Origin: a virus
Reading direction: 5' to 3' (one strand)
DNA length: 28,205 bases
IMG/VR virus record: IMGVR_UViG_3300042473_000589
Coordinates: 1-28,205 of that record
The notes beneath the pieces are model-generated. The model searched no databases and was not told where the DNA came from. It saw nothing but the letters and a program-made list of their open reading frames with translations. Numbering within the stretch: the stretch's first letter is position 1; every line of letters starts with the position of its first letter. Positions 18,501 to 27,709 of the stretch are shown here, piece after piece. Made by a program: the position numbers and the translations under genes.

Positions 18501-20547
18501 TAATGCTAGAATGGCTTTGCAAGAAGCTAAAGATTCTAATAAATCTCCAGAAATAATAAGAGAACTAGAAGCCAGGTTAGCAGGTACTACAAGTTTTAAA
18601 AATATAGTTGCTGGTACTACTGGTATGATTAAACCTGAAGATCTCTCAGCGTCTGGTAGACTAGATGCAAGAGATCCAGCTAATCCACAAACTAAATATG
18701 AAAAAGATCTTGCTGCTAAATTAAATAATATGCTGGGCCCACAGTTTGCCGCTTTAACATTAAAACAGGGCGAAAAGAAAGCAAACGTTTTAGATACTGC
18801 ACAAAAAGTAAACTTAGGTGAACTTGCTAATCAAAAGCAAATAGCAGCTGTTAAAGATTCTATACTGCAACAAGATATAGCAAGACAAGATATTTTAATG
18901 AGCATTAATACACTTAATGGCTCAGAAAATCTTGCACAAAAACAAATGTTAGACATGCAGCTGTTAGAAAGTAAGTTTAATCAAGAAATACTTGGATACG
19001 AAACAGCAATAAAAAATGCAAAACTGGATAACTCGGCTCAAGGAGTTTTAGAAGTTGATAAGCAACAATTTTTATTGGACAAAGTTAAAGAAAGACAAGA
19101 AAAAGAAAAAGACAATAAAGGTGTCGAGAATAGAATTAGACTTAAAGCCCAAGAACTGCAGCAAGCTACAACTTTAAATAGTTTAAACGAAGCATTGCTT
19201 GATCAAGATATAGCTAGATTAGGTATAATTAGTAGTTTAGTTGGATTCTCTTCAGAGCAGAATGTAAAAGTAACAGCACTACTTGAAACTGAAAAGTTAA
19301 ATAATAAATTCCTACTAGAGCGTCAAAAGATAATAAACGATATTGAGGCACTTAAATTAGCTTCACCAGCAGATACTAAAAGCATAGCTTTAGCAGAAGT
19401 AAATTTACAACTAGTCATAGCTAGGCAAGAAAAAGAAAAAGATAATAAGGGTTTGCAAGACCAATTAAAACTTATAGAAGCACGCTTTGATATAGAGCAA
19501 AAACTAGCTGCGTTTAAGAAAACTACAGCAGATGCTCAAAGCAGCCAGGCAGAAGACGAATTAAATTATAGAAAAGAATTAGGTTTAGTAACTAGTTTTG
19601 ACGCTGTCAAAGAAAAAGCAAACTTAGACAGGGGACGAGTATCTAGAGAAAGTGCTGAAGAACAATCAAAAATAGATAAAGAAATAGCTAAGAAAAGCCT
19701 AATAGAACAAAAAATTCTGGCTATTGAAGCCAGCGGTGACTCTGCTTTAGCAGGGGATTACGAAGCAGTAGAAAACATGACTAGGGCTATTAATGGTCAA
19801 AGTGAAGCTTTAAGAGCCACTAACTTACAAAAGATGAATGCTATTGATCTAAACGAAAAACTTGGTAGTAAAATGACTGGTTTCTCTAAGATTGTAGAAA
19901 ATAGTTTTCAAAGTATGGGAGATGCTTTAGCTGAATTTGCCAGAACAGGTAAGCTGGATTTTAAAAGTCTAGTAGACCAAATGCTAGTAGATTTAATTAG
20001 ATTTGAAATGCGTGCACAAATGTCCGCACTATTTGCTGGTGCAGGTGGACTAAGTGGTATGCTTGGTATGCTTACTGGTGTAGGTGTTCCAGGTAGCAAT
20101 AGTTTTGTAGGACCTTTACCAGAAAGTATGATTGGGCCTCTAACTCTTTCGGCCAAAGGCGGAGTATACGATGCTGGACTAAAAATGTATGCCAAAGGCG
20201 GAATGTTTACAAATTCAGTTGTCGATCAACCTACACTATTTAAATTTGCAAAAGGTACTGGATTAATGGGCGAAGCAGGTCCCGAAGCTATCATGCCCCT
20301 AAAGCGTGACAACAACGGTAATCTTGGAGTTCGTGGTGGGGGTGGTGGCGGCAATGTAGACGTAGTTGTTAACAACTATGGCAGCGAAAAAGCAACTACT
20401 AAAGAGACTATGGATTCACGTGGAAATCGTCGTATTGAAGTAATGGTTGGAGATATGGTAGCAGGCGAACTAAATCGCGTAGGCTCAAATACTCAACAAG
20501 CAATGACAGCCAACTATGGTACAACACCATTACTGGCAAGGAGATAA
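15511..20547 (+). CDS. Tape measure protein
   Basis: The 1678-aa protein is the largest in the window and follows the chaperone pair, as tape measures do. Hydrophobic segments lie near residues 90-140, 290-325 and 555-585 (GAYGMAIGAAIAAFGILDAI). Long Lys/Glu/Gln coiled coils cover about 600-1500. The C-terminal motif FAKGTGLMGEAGPEAIMPL is the classic lambda gpH-like signature, followed by a Gly run. At about 0.15 nm per residue the tail would be near 250 nm. Residues about 1115-1340 are a tandem duplication of 110-111 residues. AGGAG precedes ATG 15511. It ends in AAGGAG, the ribosome site of the next gene. Confidence 0.92.
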   Translation: MAENTTVLHIKLEDVGQSIENTDKSLKKVRGTYDSLEKQMSKGGSGGKGKGGWKNAMMGGNEYDIARGSAGSTGASGRDFANQARGLDGLVRLYATYAANLFAAGAAFRALSDAADTSNMIQGMNQLGAVTGLALGSIAKNLMTATDGAISMREAMEATTKGTAAGLSGKQMEQLGQVANKASKALGVAMPDAISRLTRGISKLEPELLDELGLFTKIGPATENYARSIGKAASQLTDFERRQAFANAVLTEGIDKFNSIDIPANPYDKLLASLKNLSFVALDLTNKIIVPLVSVLSQSPAGLLAILTAIGASIVKSAIPALGHYRENLKRTANESTEAFTRMYTNQQDAFSTMAADRAAVAERDFKKQKDTQSKLQALAATGKTFTKGTKVDYAGIASKDPFALTDTEIKSLENRAKTLAKTNKEEADRLKAHLANLKAIRAQSAAVGDMASKTLIDSSEKWWSTAFANDVINKSKLQNIAKDTIRSNVAETQSLLGMRAAWQKLNEDLAASKEGYLKVKTGVDEHGKAITQNAPKLTAFDRGLVRVSATAGMFVQKLGTTISAFGAYGMAIGAAIAAFGILDAILTKTSKETTAFNGAIDGVTESVASATRTIDYLRKQPAIGTASIAGFLALTNASQAVTDSIETQIKTTKELLKVTKDSGWDDFTNVLSGIFNQDIASKGAKSLATTVQSQLKVFREAGMGEEAGKAFKDAIGVQSLDLETVTDRFKTSTAAQNRYAASVKILQNKLGETNASLQTFKNSIDALTKSYDEFIQSTANSNPLFKVGDNLQVLSSSMQDVANKGVDAINAAFNQFANNPKATAQFGSEFVQQFVDIRQEFQTTLQQAAKYKQELSTINEDIDKQEQIKRETKSVPRKAIAQSRIVELEGKKEEVKALQIGLDTRSFVVASQLFATGADLAFKNGAKYIDIALGQASQKAALTIAQATVSALSGAEAATRSGQLKDQEIKVQIDAITTTMALIRSNTELELTIAESNARMALQEAKDSNKSPEIIRELEARLAGTTSFKNIVAGTTGMIKPEDLSASGRLDARDPANPQTKYEKDLAAKLNNMLGPQFAALTLKQGEKKANVLDTAQKVNLGELANQKQIAAVKDSILQQDIARQDILMSINTLNGSENLAQKQMLDMQLLESKFNQEILGYETAIKNAKLDNSAQGVLEVDKQQFLLDKVKERQEKEKDNKGVENRIRLKAQELQQATTLNSLNEALLDQDIARLGIISSLVGFSSEQNVKVTALLETEKLNNKFLLERQKIINDIEALKLASPADTKSIALAEVNLQLVIARQEKEKDNKGLQDQLKLIEARFDIEQKLAAFKKTTADAQSSQAEDELNYRKELGLVTSFDAVKEKANLDRGRVSRESAEEQSKIDKEIAKKSLIEQKILAIEASGDSALAGDYEAVENMTRAINGQSEALRATNLQKMNAIDLNEKLGSKMTGFSKIVENSFQSMGDALAEFARTGKLDFKSLVDQMLVDLIRFEMRAQMSALFAGAGGLSGMLGMLTGVGVPGSNSFVGPLPESMIGPLTLSAKGGVYDAGLKMYAKGGMFTNSVVDQPTLFKFAKGTGLMGEAGPEAIMPLKRDNNGNLGVRGGGGGGNVDVVVNNYGSEKATTKETMDSRGNRRIEVMVGDMVAGELNRVGSNTQQAMTANYGTTPLLARR
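18853..19530 (+). repeat. Tandem 110-residue duplication in the tape measure gene
   Basis: CAAGATATAG (QDIAR) recurs at 18871 and 19204, 333 bases apart. CAAGAAAAAGAAAAAGA (RQEKEKDNKG) recurs at 19096 and 19426, 330 bases apart. Both spacings are multiples of three and differ by one codon, so an ancestral in-frame duplication has drifted. Confidence 0.65.
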
Positions 20548-20550
20548 TAT

Positions 20551-20943
20551 ATGCCAATAGCATGGCCAGCATCGCTTCCGCAAGTGCCTCAAAAAGGCTT
20601 TACTGAATCGGTTGGAATTACTGTTATACGTTCAGCTACAGATGCTGGCCCTGCGAAGCAAAGACGCAGGGCCTCGCGTCCTAATGTATTGAATGTAAAC
20701 TTTTTAATGACTACCGCACAAACACAAACATTAGAAGCTTTTATTAAAAATTTACCTACCGCTACTCTGCCGTTAATTCCTGGTATTGCTGGTGTTAATC
20801 GTTTTACTTTTCCACATCCACGAATACTTGGTACAATTATAGATGTGCGTATTATACCAGGTAGTGATGGCGAATTCTTTAACTTACAATATATGGCACC
20901 AGGATACTGGTCTACCAGTCTTAAATTAGAAGTGATGCCATGA
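20551..20943 (+). CDS. Minor tail protein (gpM-like position)
   Basis: The 130-aa protein begins MPIAWPASLPQVPQKGFTES, with the W-P-x-S-L-P opening common in phage minor tail proteins placed after the tape measure. A basic stretch AGPAKQRRRASR and beta-rich remainder follow (FTFPHPRILGTIIDVRII). It would join the tail tip ring between tape measure and central tip. AAGGAG inside the end of the tape measure gene serves its ATG 20551; the next gene overlaps by four bases. The family is recognised by pattern and position only. Confidence 0.7.
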   Translation: MPIAWPASLPQVPQKGFTESVGITVIRSATDAGPAKQRRRASRPNVLNVNFLMTTAQTQTLEAFIKNLPTATLPLIPGIAGVNRFTFPHPRILGTIIDVRIIPGSDGEFFNLQYMAPGYWSTSLKLEVMP

Positions 20944-21467
20944 GCAGACTAAATAGTTTATCACAATCAGCCGTTAGGGCAATGTTTGCTTCAGAAACAC
21001 CTGAAGCAGTAATTTTACTTGTTACTATTACTAATCCTGCGGATGCTGCAAATCCTGTTCGTTTAGCAGACGGCTACACTAATAGACTTACTTCTTTAAC
21101 AACAGATGCAGAAATCGTATATGGTGTAACTAGTAATTCAAAAGATTATATTTTCTTACCTATGCAAATAGCTTTGCCAGGGGAAGAAGAAGCAGGAGCA
21201 GGGCAGTGTAGTTTAGTATTAAACTTTGTTACTCGTGAAGCTATTGATCTTATCCGTACTCATTTAACAAGCCCCGTTAGTGTACAAATAGATCTAGTAC
21301 TAGCTAGTAGCCCTAATACTGTTGAAGCTACTTTTACAGGTTTCAAAATAACGAATGTTACTTATAACGCGGATCAAATTACATTTGACTTAAATATGGT
21401 TAGCCTTAGTCGTGAACCATTTCCTTGTTTTACGTTTACTCCAGCTAACTTTCCAGGACTATTTTAA
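20940..21467 (+). CDS. Minor tail protein, DUF1833-like (gpL position)
   Basis: The 175-aa protein fits the DUF1833 pattern: an opening FASETPEAVILLVTITNP, a middle FLPMQIALPGEEEAGAGQ with the L-P motif, VLASSPNTVEATFTGFKI, and the ending EPFPCFTFTPANFPGLF. The final F-P-G-L-F is highly typical. Members are placed with tail-tip genes, equivalent to lambda gpL. Its stop and the next start share one base (TAATG). No cysteine cluster of an iron-sulfur type is seen, unlike lambda gpL. Confidence 0.75.
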   Translation: MSRLNSLSQSAVRAMFASETPEAVILLVTITNPADAANPVRLADGYTNRLTSLTTDAEIVYGVTSNSKDYIFLPMQIALPGEEEAGAGQCSLVLNFVTREAIDLIRTHLTSPVSVQIDLVLASSPNTVEATFTGFKITNVTYNADQITFDLNMVSLSREPFPCFTFTPANFPGLF

Positions 21468-24400
21468 TGAATTATAATAAGTATATTGGATTACCTTATG
21501 CCACAAATGGCAGAGATGAGAGTGGTATTGACTGCTGGGGATTAGTACGTTTATTTTATAAACAGGAATATGCTATTGAATTGCCCAGCTATACTGAAGA
21601 GTATTCAGGGGCATACGATACGCGTATTCTTGAAATGATGGATCAGTATAAAAACAATTGGTCACAAGTTCAAACACCAGAAACCGGCTCCGTTATAGTA
21701 TTCAATATATTAGGTGAGCCTTTTCACGTTGGAATTTATATTGGGGAAGATAAATTTATTCATGCTCGTGACGGCATGGATAGCGTTGTAGAGTCTGTTA
21801 ACAGTCCAAAATGGTCTAAACGTATCGAAGGTTACTATAAATATAGTACACAAGCTAACACAATGCTGGTAGGTAGACCACATCCCTTTAAACAAACAAA
21901 ATATACAGAGTTAGCTATAGCTGGCTCTACACTAGCCGACGTATCTCGAAACTTAATAGATACATATAAAATTAGTGATTACTTTGCTAAAAAATTAATT
22001 TTATTTTTAGATGGCGTTAAAATCCCGCAATCCGAGTGGAGTACTGTGCGTGTACAAGCAGGACAGAACGTTGTTTATAAAGTAGTACCAGAAGGTAAAA
22101 GTACTCAACGTTTAATACTTACGCTTGTTGTATTGTATATAGCCGTAAATTATGGTGCAGACGTTGGCAGTGCCTTGGGCATGACGGAAGCAGGAGTAGG
22201 TGTTGCTGAAGGCACTATGGTTACTACTGCAACTGGCAAAATAGTTGGTACTATGGCTATTAATATGGCAGGTATGGCGCTTATTAACGCCGCCTTTCCT
22301 ATTCGCCCATTAAATGGTAAAGACCCAGGAAGTTCTGCCCCTGTAAACGCTTTTAGTGGTGCAGCAAATCAAGCAAATCGCTATAATGCAATTCCAGTTG
22401 TGCTAGGAAAAATGCGTATGAATGCAATGCTTGGAGCAATGCCTTACGTAGAAACATTAACAGATACTAGCCTATTACATTTATCCCTTGTATGGGGATT
22501 CGGCCCACTAGCAGTTGATGACATTCGCGTAGGTGCAAAAACTTTAAACGAAGTTTACTATACTAGTCAAGCTGGCGTCGGGCAAGATACTCCTGTACCA
22601 GACACTTTGTTAGGCGTGCCTCAAGAAACTACAAACGGTAGATTAGATGCCTTTGATAAACTATATCCAACTGACGTAGAGCAACAATTCCCACAAATTG
22701 AATTAGTTAAAAATAGCGTAGATGGCAATCCTCCAGCAATTATTACATTAGCAGATTTTGCTGAAGATATTGACATAGCATTTACTTTTCCAGAAGGTAT
22801 GCGCAAAATTAGTACCAAAGACGGAAAAATTAGTGATGCTACTTGCGGAGTTCAAATTCGTCTACGTAAAGAAGGCGAAACAGCTTGGTCAACAGTACCT
22901 GCCTATCACCTAGGCAACTACAACTCACCAACACCTAGTGACACAGCCTTTAAAGTTACTATTGGCTCAGCTCCTACTTATACTGATGGTAATGGTGATT
23001 TACAGAATCTTTACAAGTGGTACGTACTTGCTATGGCACCAGGTGGTGGTATATCAGTATTTAGCGGAGCTGCCACTGATAACCAGTATGCAGACCCATC
23101 TCCTTATTTAAAAACTTTATCTACACAAGGATCGTATGCGTCTTTTGTAGGTACAAATAATAACGCAATACTAAGACTACCTACTATTCCTAATGGATAT
23201 GTAAAGCTTCATAGTATTTGCTTTTTTGGTGTAAATTATTTAGACACCTCTACAGTATCACATTTAGCCAGTACTGCTAGCACTACCATAGAAGGATTAT
23301 TGCTTACATCTGTTACTCGAGCAGTGCAGCGTAATTCAGCGGGTGCAGCTATTTTAGATCCTGATAGTGGTAATCAGATGCCTACAGCTGATTATGACAT
23401 TGTTATAGGAGCAGGACGAATTGTAAATAATTCGGGTGCCGCAGGCACACCACAGACTATATTTACTACTGCTCAATTTCCAGGCGTAGGCGGTCCCTAT
23501 GGCGGTTGGGGAGGCTGGAATTTATTTTTAACAAATAACGGAAGATGGTCATACACAGGTCAAACAGCCAACATTGAGTTTGATAAAACTGCACAAGTAA
23601 CTTTCCCAGAAGCAGGATACTATGAAATCTCAGCAGCTATTGACGATGAAGGATCAGTACTAATTGACGGTGCTCGTTTAATTACTATACCTAAAAATGC
23701 TTACGATCAAGTAGCTGTAACATGGTTCTATGCTGAAGCTAACAGTGTTCATACAGTAAGAATGAAAGGTGTAAATTCTGGAAGCGGTGCAGCAGCAGCA
23801 GCTTTGACTATTACATACACTAAAGATGCTGGATTAAATATTGCTGGCTCTATGGGTACGGAGTTAATATTTGGCAAAAACGGATTCTTTTCACAAAGAA
23901 AAGACGCTTTTAACTATGTTTATAAAATGCGTGGTTTACCGCGAGCAAAATACTCTATTCAAGTAATTAGAACAAACGACGACGTCACAGAAAAAGAAGA
24001 AGATCCCGATTATAGATATTACAGTAAGGTAATTTTGTATGCAGTTACTGGGTTTAATAAACAAACACTAAACGCTAATAATCAATTAGTTCCTATTCGT
24101 GTTGTAAAAAATCCACCTAAGTGTCATCTTGCACGAACTTTTATTAAACTGCAAAGCACTAATAAAATAAACGGCAGTTTAGAGGGAGTGAACGCTTTAG
24201 TACAAACTAAAGCTAATGTATTAAATAGAGCAACAAACGATTGGAAAACTGTAGATGTTACTAACAATCCTGCAGCATTATTTCTTTATGTGTTAATGCA
24301 TCCTGCCAATGCTTACAGAGTAGCTGACAACATTATAGATGCTGCAAAGTATGTAGATTTAAACGCACTAGCTGATTGGTATAAATTTTGTGAGCCTATG

Positions 24401-26014
24401 ACTTATGCAAATAATAAGTATACCAGAGATAGTACCAAACCTTGGCTTACCTATAATGCAGTAGTAACCAATGTTACCAGTGTTATGGATGTATTAAAAG
24501 ATATATGTTCAGCTGGTAAAGCAAGTCCTAACTACATAGACGGTAAGTGGACAGTAGTAGTGGATAAACCACGTACTGGAGTAGTACAGCACTTTACTCC
24601 ACATAATAGCTGGGGCTTTGAAGCTACAAAAATACTTCCTCGTATACCTGATGCATTTCGTATTACTATTGCGGATGAAGAAAAAGGCTATCAAGCAAAT
24701 GAGTACCGAGTGTTTAATCTTGGTAAAAACGAAAGTAATGCAGAGTTATTTGAAGAACTTAGCTTACCTGGTGTAACTAATTTTGCTCAAGCAAAGCATA
24801 TTGCTCAATGGCATATGGCGCAGCTAAAGTTGCGCCCAGAAATGTTTTCATTAAATGTAGACTTTGAGTACTTAGTTTGTAATCGCGGAGATTTAGTACG
24901 AGTTACACATGATGTTCCACTTTGGGGCAATGGCAGTGGTAGAATTAACAACTGCACAGTAGGCAGTGCAGTTATAACTTTAAGTGAAGAAATTTATTTA
25001 GAAACAGCAAAAACTTACAATATCAGGGTTAGAACTAATACAGGTAGCAGCGCACTAAAAACTTTAGCGCCTGTAGCTACAACAGGATATTATACTAGTA
25101 TTACACTATCTGGAGCACTAATAAGTGGTGACAATATAAATATTGATGACTTGTTTATGCTAGGAGAAGTTAGTAAAGAATCACAAGAACTAATAGTATT
25201 AAGTATAGAAGCCAACAGCAATATTAGTGCAAAACTTACGCTAGCTGATTACTCTCCACAAATTTACACAGCAGATTTATCTGGTTATTTAGCGTATAAT
25301 TCAAATATTACAACTACTGGAAATTATTTAGTTAGTGCAATAATTAACGAAGCCCCTACTATTGTTTCTGTAAACAGTGATAGTGCTATTAGTGATACAA
25401 TTGCTAATGGTACATTTACAAATACGGCTATTATTAGTTATACTAACTCTAGTAAACTTAGTGTAAGTGCTGAAAGAGTGCAACTACAAGTGATTCCTGG
25501 AAATGGGTTATTTGATGCAGCTTCTCCATCATACTACGGTACTAAAGATTCTTCAAGTATTATTGTACAACAACTTACAACAGGTCTTCTTTATAAAATT
25601 AGAGCTAGATATACTAATAATTCTGGAAATATTGTAGGTCCTTGGTCTGACACGTATTGGTTTACAAATGGTGGTAAAACTACTAACTTTGCAGCGTCTC
25701 CAACACTTGCAATAGATTTACAACAAACTTATATTGTAGCAACTCCTACTATTGTAAATCAACAGAGTGATTTTAAAGCTTATGCATATAGGTTATACAA
25801 AAGTACTGTTACTACAGACTTATGGGATACTACACCAATTATACCAGAAGTACAAAGTCAAGGACAAGGCTTTCTAGATTTAGAAAAGGTAGCAATACCT
25901 CGTATTTCTGAGGGTGGTATTGACTATAAGGTAGAGTGTAGGATATTAGATAAAACTAATAACTACAGTGCTGCAAGTTCATATGCTTTAATTAAAATTA
26001 AAACAATTGTTTAA
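21467..26014 (+). CDS. Tail tip fusion: NlpC/P60 peptidase, gpI-like and gpJ-like host specificity protein
   Basis: The 1515-aa protein joins three lambda tail-tip functions. Residues 1-125 are an NlpC/P60 cysteine peptidase with C23 (GIDCWGLV), H87 (FHVGIYIG) and H99, which would cut peptidoglycan stem peptides during entry. Residues about 135-210 resemble the gpI ubiquitin-like part (ILFLDGVKIPQSEW, a beta-grasp pattern), followed by the hydrophobic stretch typical of gpI/gpJ N-termini. The rest follows gpJ: PVVLGKMRMNAMLGAMPYVE, LLHLSLVWGFGPLAVDDIRV, and a conserved core near 1015-1135. Residues about 675-795 form an inserted PA14-like beta domain (GYYEISAAIDDEGSVLIDGA). A fibronectin III-like domain lies near 1335-1410. 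Start TAATG-coupled. Confidence 0.85.
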   Translation: MNYNKYIGLPYATNGRDESGIDCWGLVRLFYKQEYAIELPSYTEEYSGAYDTRILEMMDQYKNNWSQVQTPETGSVIVFNILGEPFHVGIYIGEDKFIHARDGMDSVVESVNSPKWSKRIEGYYKYSTQANTMLVGRPHPFKQTKYTELAIAGSTLADVSRNLIDTYKISDYFAKKLILFLDGVKIPQSEWSTVRVQAGQNVVYKVVPEGKSTQRLILTLVVLYIAVNYGADVGSALGMTEAGVGVAEGTMVTTATGKIVGTMAINMAGMALINAAFPIRPLNGKDPGSSAPVNAFSGAANQANRYNAIPVVLGKMRMNAMLGAMPYVETLTDTSLLHLSLVWGFGPLAVDDIRVGAKTLNEVYYTSQAGVGQDTPVPDTLLGVPQETTNGRLDAFDKLYPTDVEQQFPQIELVKNSVDGNPPAIITLADFAEDIDIAFTFPEGMRKISTKDGKISDATCGVQIRLRKEGETAWSTVPAYHLGNYNSPTPSDTAFKVTIGSAPTYTDGNGDLQNLYKWYVLAMAPGGGISVFSGAATDNQYADPSPYLKTLSTQGSYASFVGTNNNAILRLPTIPNGYVKLHSICFFGVNYLDTSTVSHLASTASTTIEGLLLTSVTRAVQRNSAGAAILDPDSGNQMPTADYDIVIGAGRIVNNSGAAGTPQTIFTTAQFPGVGGPYGGWGGWNLFLTNNGRWSYTGQTANIEFDKTAQVTFPEAGYYEISAAIDDEGSVLIDGARLITIPKNAYDQVAVTWFYAEANSVHTVRMKGVNSGSGAAAAALTITYTKDAGLNIAGSMGTELIFGKNGFFSQRKDAFNYVYKMRGLPRAKYSIQVIRTNDDVTEKEEDPDYRYYSKVILYAVTGFNKQTLNANNQLVPIRVVKNPPKCHLARTFIKLQSTNKINGSLEGVNALVQTKANVLNRATNDWKTVDVTNNPAALFLYVLMHPANAYRVADNIIDAAKYVDLNALADWYKFCEPMTYANNKYTRDSTKPWLTYNAVVTNVTSVMDVLKDICSAGKASPNYIDGKWTVVVDKPRTGVVQHFTPHNSWGFEATKILPRIPDAFRITIADEEKGYQANEYRVFNLGKNESNAELFEELSLPGVTNFAQAKHIAQWHMAQLKLRPEMFSLNVDFEYLVCNRGDLVRVTHDVPLWGNGSGRINNCTVGSAVITLSEEIYLETAKTYNIRVRTNTGSSALKTLAPVATTGYYTSITLSGALISGDNINIDDLFMLGEVSKESQELIVLSIEANSNISAKLTLADYSPQIYTADLSGYLAYNSNITTTGNYLVSAIINEAPTIVSVNSDSAISDTIANGTFTNTAIISYTNSSKLSVSAERVQLQVIPGNGLFDAASPSYYGTKDSSSIIVQQLTTGLLYKIRARYTNNSGNIVGPWSDTYWFTNGGKTTNFAASPTLAIDLQQTYIVATPTIVNQQSDFKAYAYRLYKSTVTTDLWDTTPIIPEVQSQGQGFLDLEKVAIPRISEGGIDYKVECRILDKTNNYSAASSYALIKIKTIV

Positions 26015-26023
26015 GGAATAGAC

Positions 26024-27379
26024 ATGGCAGGAACCTTATTTCCAGGCGTAAACTCGTTAATATTAAAACTAGATACCCCATACGATACAATTAGAACAGA
26101 CGATGTTAGAGATGATTTAATTAAAGTAAAAGTATGGTGTTCTGCAGTAGCAGGACCTTCTGGAGTAGGCTTTACTCCATCAGATGCCAACTTGGTATTT
26201 GATGGATTAAGTCTGTCTATTACTATATCTGGGTTACCTAATGGTCAAGCTACAGCAATTCCGTTTGTATCAGGCACACCTTATTATGTCAAATATGCCT
26301 TTATTAGTGATATTGAGGAAGAGGTATATACTGTTTCTAATCAGTTAACTGCTACGCCAATATCTGCTACTGCACAAGTTATTGATATTTCAGGATACAC
26401 TAGTTTTGTACAAAATGCATCACTTGTTTTCACACCTTTAAACGCCACTTTAACAGCAGTAACGCAAAATATAACTTCACCTGAATATGCCTGGGTAGTT
26501 ACAGGTGCCAGTCCTAGCAGTGGTACAGGTGAAAGCATTACAATAACTCCTGATGAAACTGCACTTTATGTAACAGTTACACTAACTGTTAGCGCGGGTA
26601 ATTTAGTAACTAATTTAACTAAAACTATTACACTGCCTATATTGTATAATGGGGCAAAAGGTGAAGTAGGTATTGCTGGCAAAATGTCTGCTTTTCCGAC
26701 TATTTACCAATGGACTACCGGCTCTAGTCCTCCTGCCCGTCCAACTGCGGGTACTTATACGTGGGGTAGTATCGACTTTGTAGTAGGCGGAGGCTGGGAA
26801 ACAACTGTTCCTATAAATAGCACTCCTGGAGCTACTTTGTGGTCAATAACTATTCCACTTTCTGTTGCTGGTACAACTCTAACAAGCCCACTTAATTGGG
26901 CAAGCACTAGTTATCCTATTAGAGCCATTTCTTTTAATGGCACACTAGGTACTACCGGAGGACCAGGTGCGGCAAGTTATATAATTCAACGACCTGCTGT
27001 AGGTTCTTCAGATGCCTCACCTACAAACGCAGAAGTAATTGCAGTAATTGGCAGAAGCCCAGTACTCGGCGATCTTGCAACTGTTAGTTATAACAACTAT
27101 AATGGTGCTAAAGTTTATCAAGCTACTAGTATTGATCCCAATACATTGGTCACAACTTGGGCAATAATGACTACATATATTCCAGGTAGTTTAATTGTTC
27201 AAAATACTATTACTAGCGATAGAATAGTAACAGGCACTATTGACGCATCAAAGTTAGTTATAGGCGATACTAATAATACATCAACTGTCAATAGACTTAT
27301 TTTGTTTAATGACAGACTTGAAGTCTGGGACAACAGTAACAGCGGCAAGCCACGAGTTAAAATTGGTAAATTATCCTAA
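26024..27379 (+). CDS. Tail fibre / receptor-binding protein
   Basis: The 451-aa protein is beta-rich. An N-terminal strand domain is followed by an Ig-like domain (about 125-210, VFTPLNATLTAVTQNI to VTVTLTVSAG), then a Gly/Thr/Ser-rich stalk. The C-terminal motif IVQNTITSDRIVTGTIDASK, followed by RLILFNDRLEVWDNS and KPRVKIGKLS, is often seen at the end of gpJ-like proteins and side fibres. Here it is a separate gene, so the distal part of the host-specificity protein is split off. AAGGAATAGAC precedes the ATG. Likely trimeric and exposed; receptor unknown. Confidence 0.75.
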   Translation: MAGTLFPGVNSLILKLDTPYDTIRTDDVRDDLIKVKVWCSAVAGPSGVGFTPSDANLVFDGLSLSITISGLPNGQATAIPFVSGTPYYVKYAFISDIEEEVYTVSNQLTATPISATAQVIDISGYTSFVQNASLVFTPLNATLTAVTQNITSPEYAWVVTGASPSSGTGESITITPDETALYVTVTLTVSAGNLVTNLTKTITLPILYNGAKGEVGIAGKMSAFPTIYQWTTGSSPPARPTAGTYTWGSIDFVVGGGWETTVPINSTPGATLWSITIPLSVAGTTLTSPLNWASTSYPIRAISFNGTLGTTGGPGAASYIIQRPAVGSSDASPTNAEVIAVIGRSPVLGDLATVSYNNYNGAKVYQATSIDPNTLVTTWAIMTTYIPGSLIVQNTITSDRIVTGTIDASKLVIGDTNNTSTVNRLILFNDRLEVWDNSNSGKPRVKIGKLS

Positions 27380-27388
27380 GGAATATTT

Positions 27389-27709
27389 ATGTACGGTATG
27401 CAGATTAATGATGCTTTAGGCAATGTTTACTACGATTCAAGTAGTGAGGCTGGAGTTTTTGTTGAGTTTTTAACACTATTTATAACAGGCAGCTCTGCCG
27501 ATAGATATGTTACTTATAATGGTGTAGGCGGTAAAGCAAGCTTACAAGGATTAAAATTAAAAATAATAACTTTATACGGTGGTGATCATTGGTATGAGGG
27601 TATAGATAACGGCGTCAGCGGATACCCACAAATAAGATATAACGAAATCAACCCAACTATTTCACCGTCCATTAGACGTGGAACAATTTTAATGGTAATG
27701 GCACGATGA
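27389..27709 (+). CDS. Small tail-tip associated protein, unassigned
   Basis: The 106-aa protein starts MYGMQINDALGNVYYDSSSE and is beta-rich without signal peptide or membrane span. The opening (G-M-Q-I-N-D-A-x-G) resembles the first strands of small fibre-tip proteins that share a G-F/M-x-I/F-x-N-D/N-x-x-G start; the next gene begins with the same pattern (TYGFKFNNNNGEL). The two may be related adaptor or fibre-tip subunits. AAGGAATATTT precedes the ATG and the next gene overlaps by ATGA. Function not recognised beyond the tail context. Confidence 0.55.
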   Translation: MYGMQINDALGNVYYDSSSEAGVFVEFLTLFITGSSADRYVTYNGVGGKASLQGLKLKIITLYGGDHWYEGIDNGVSGYPQIRYNEINPTISPSIRRGTILMVMAR

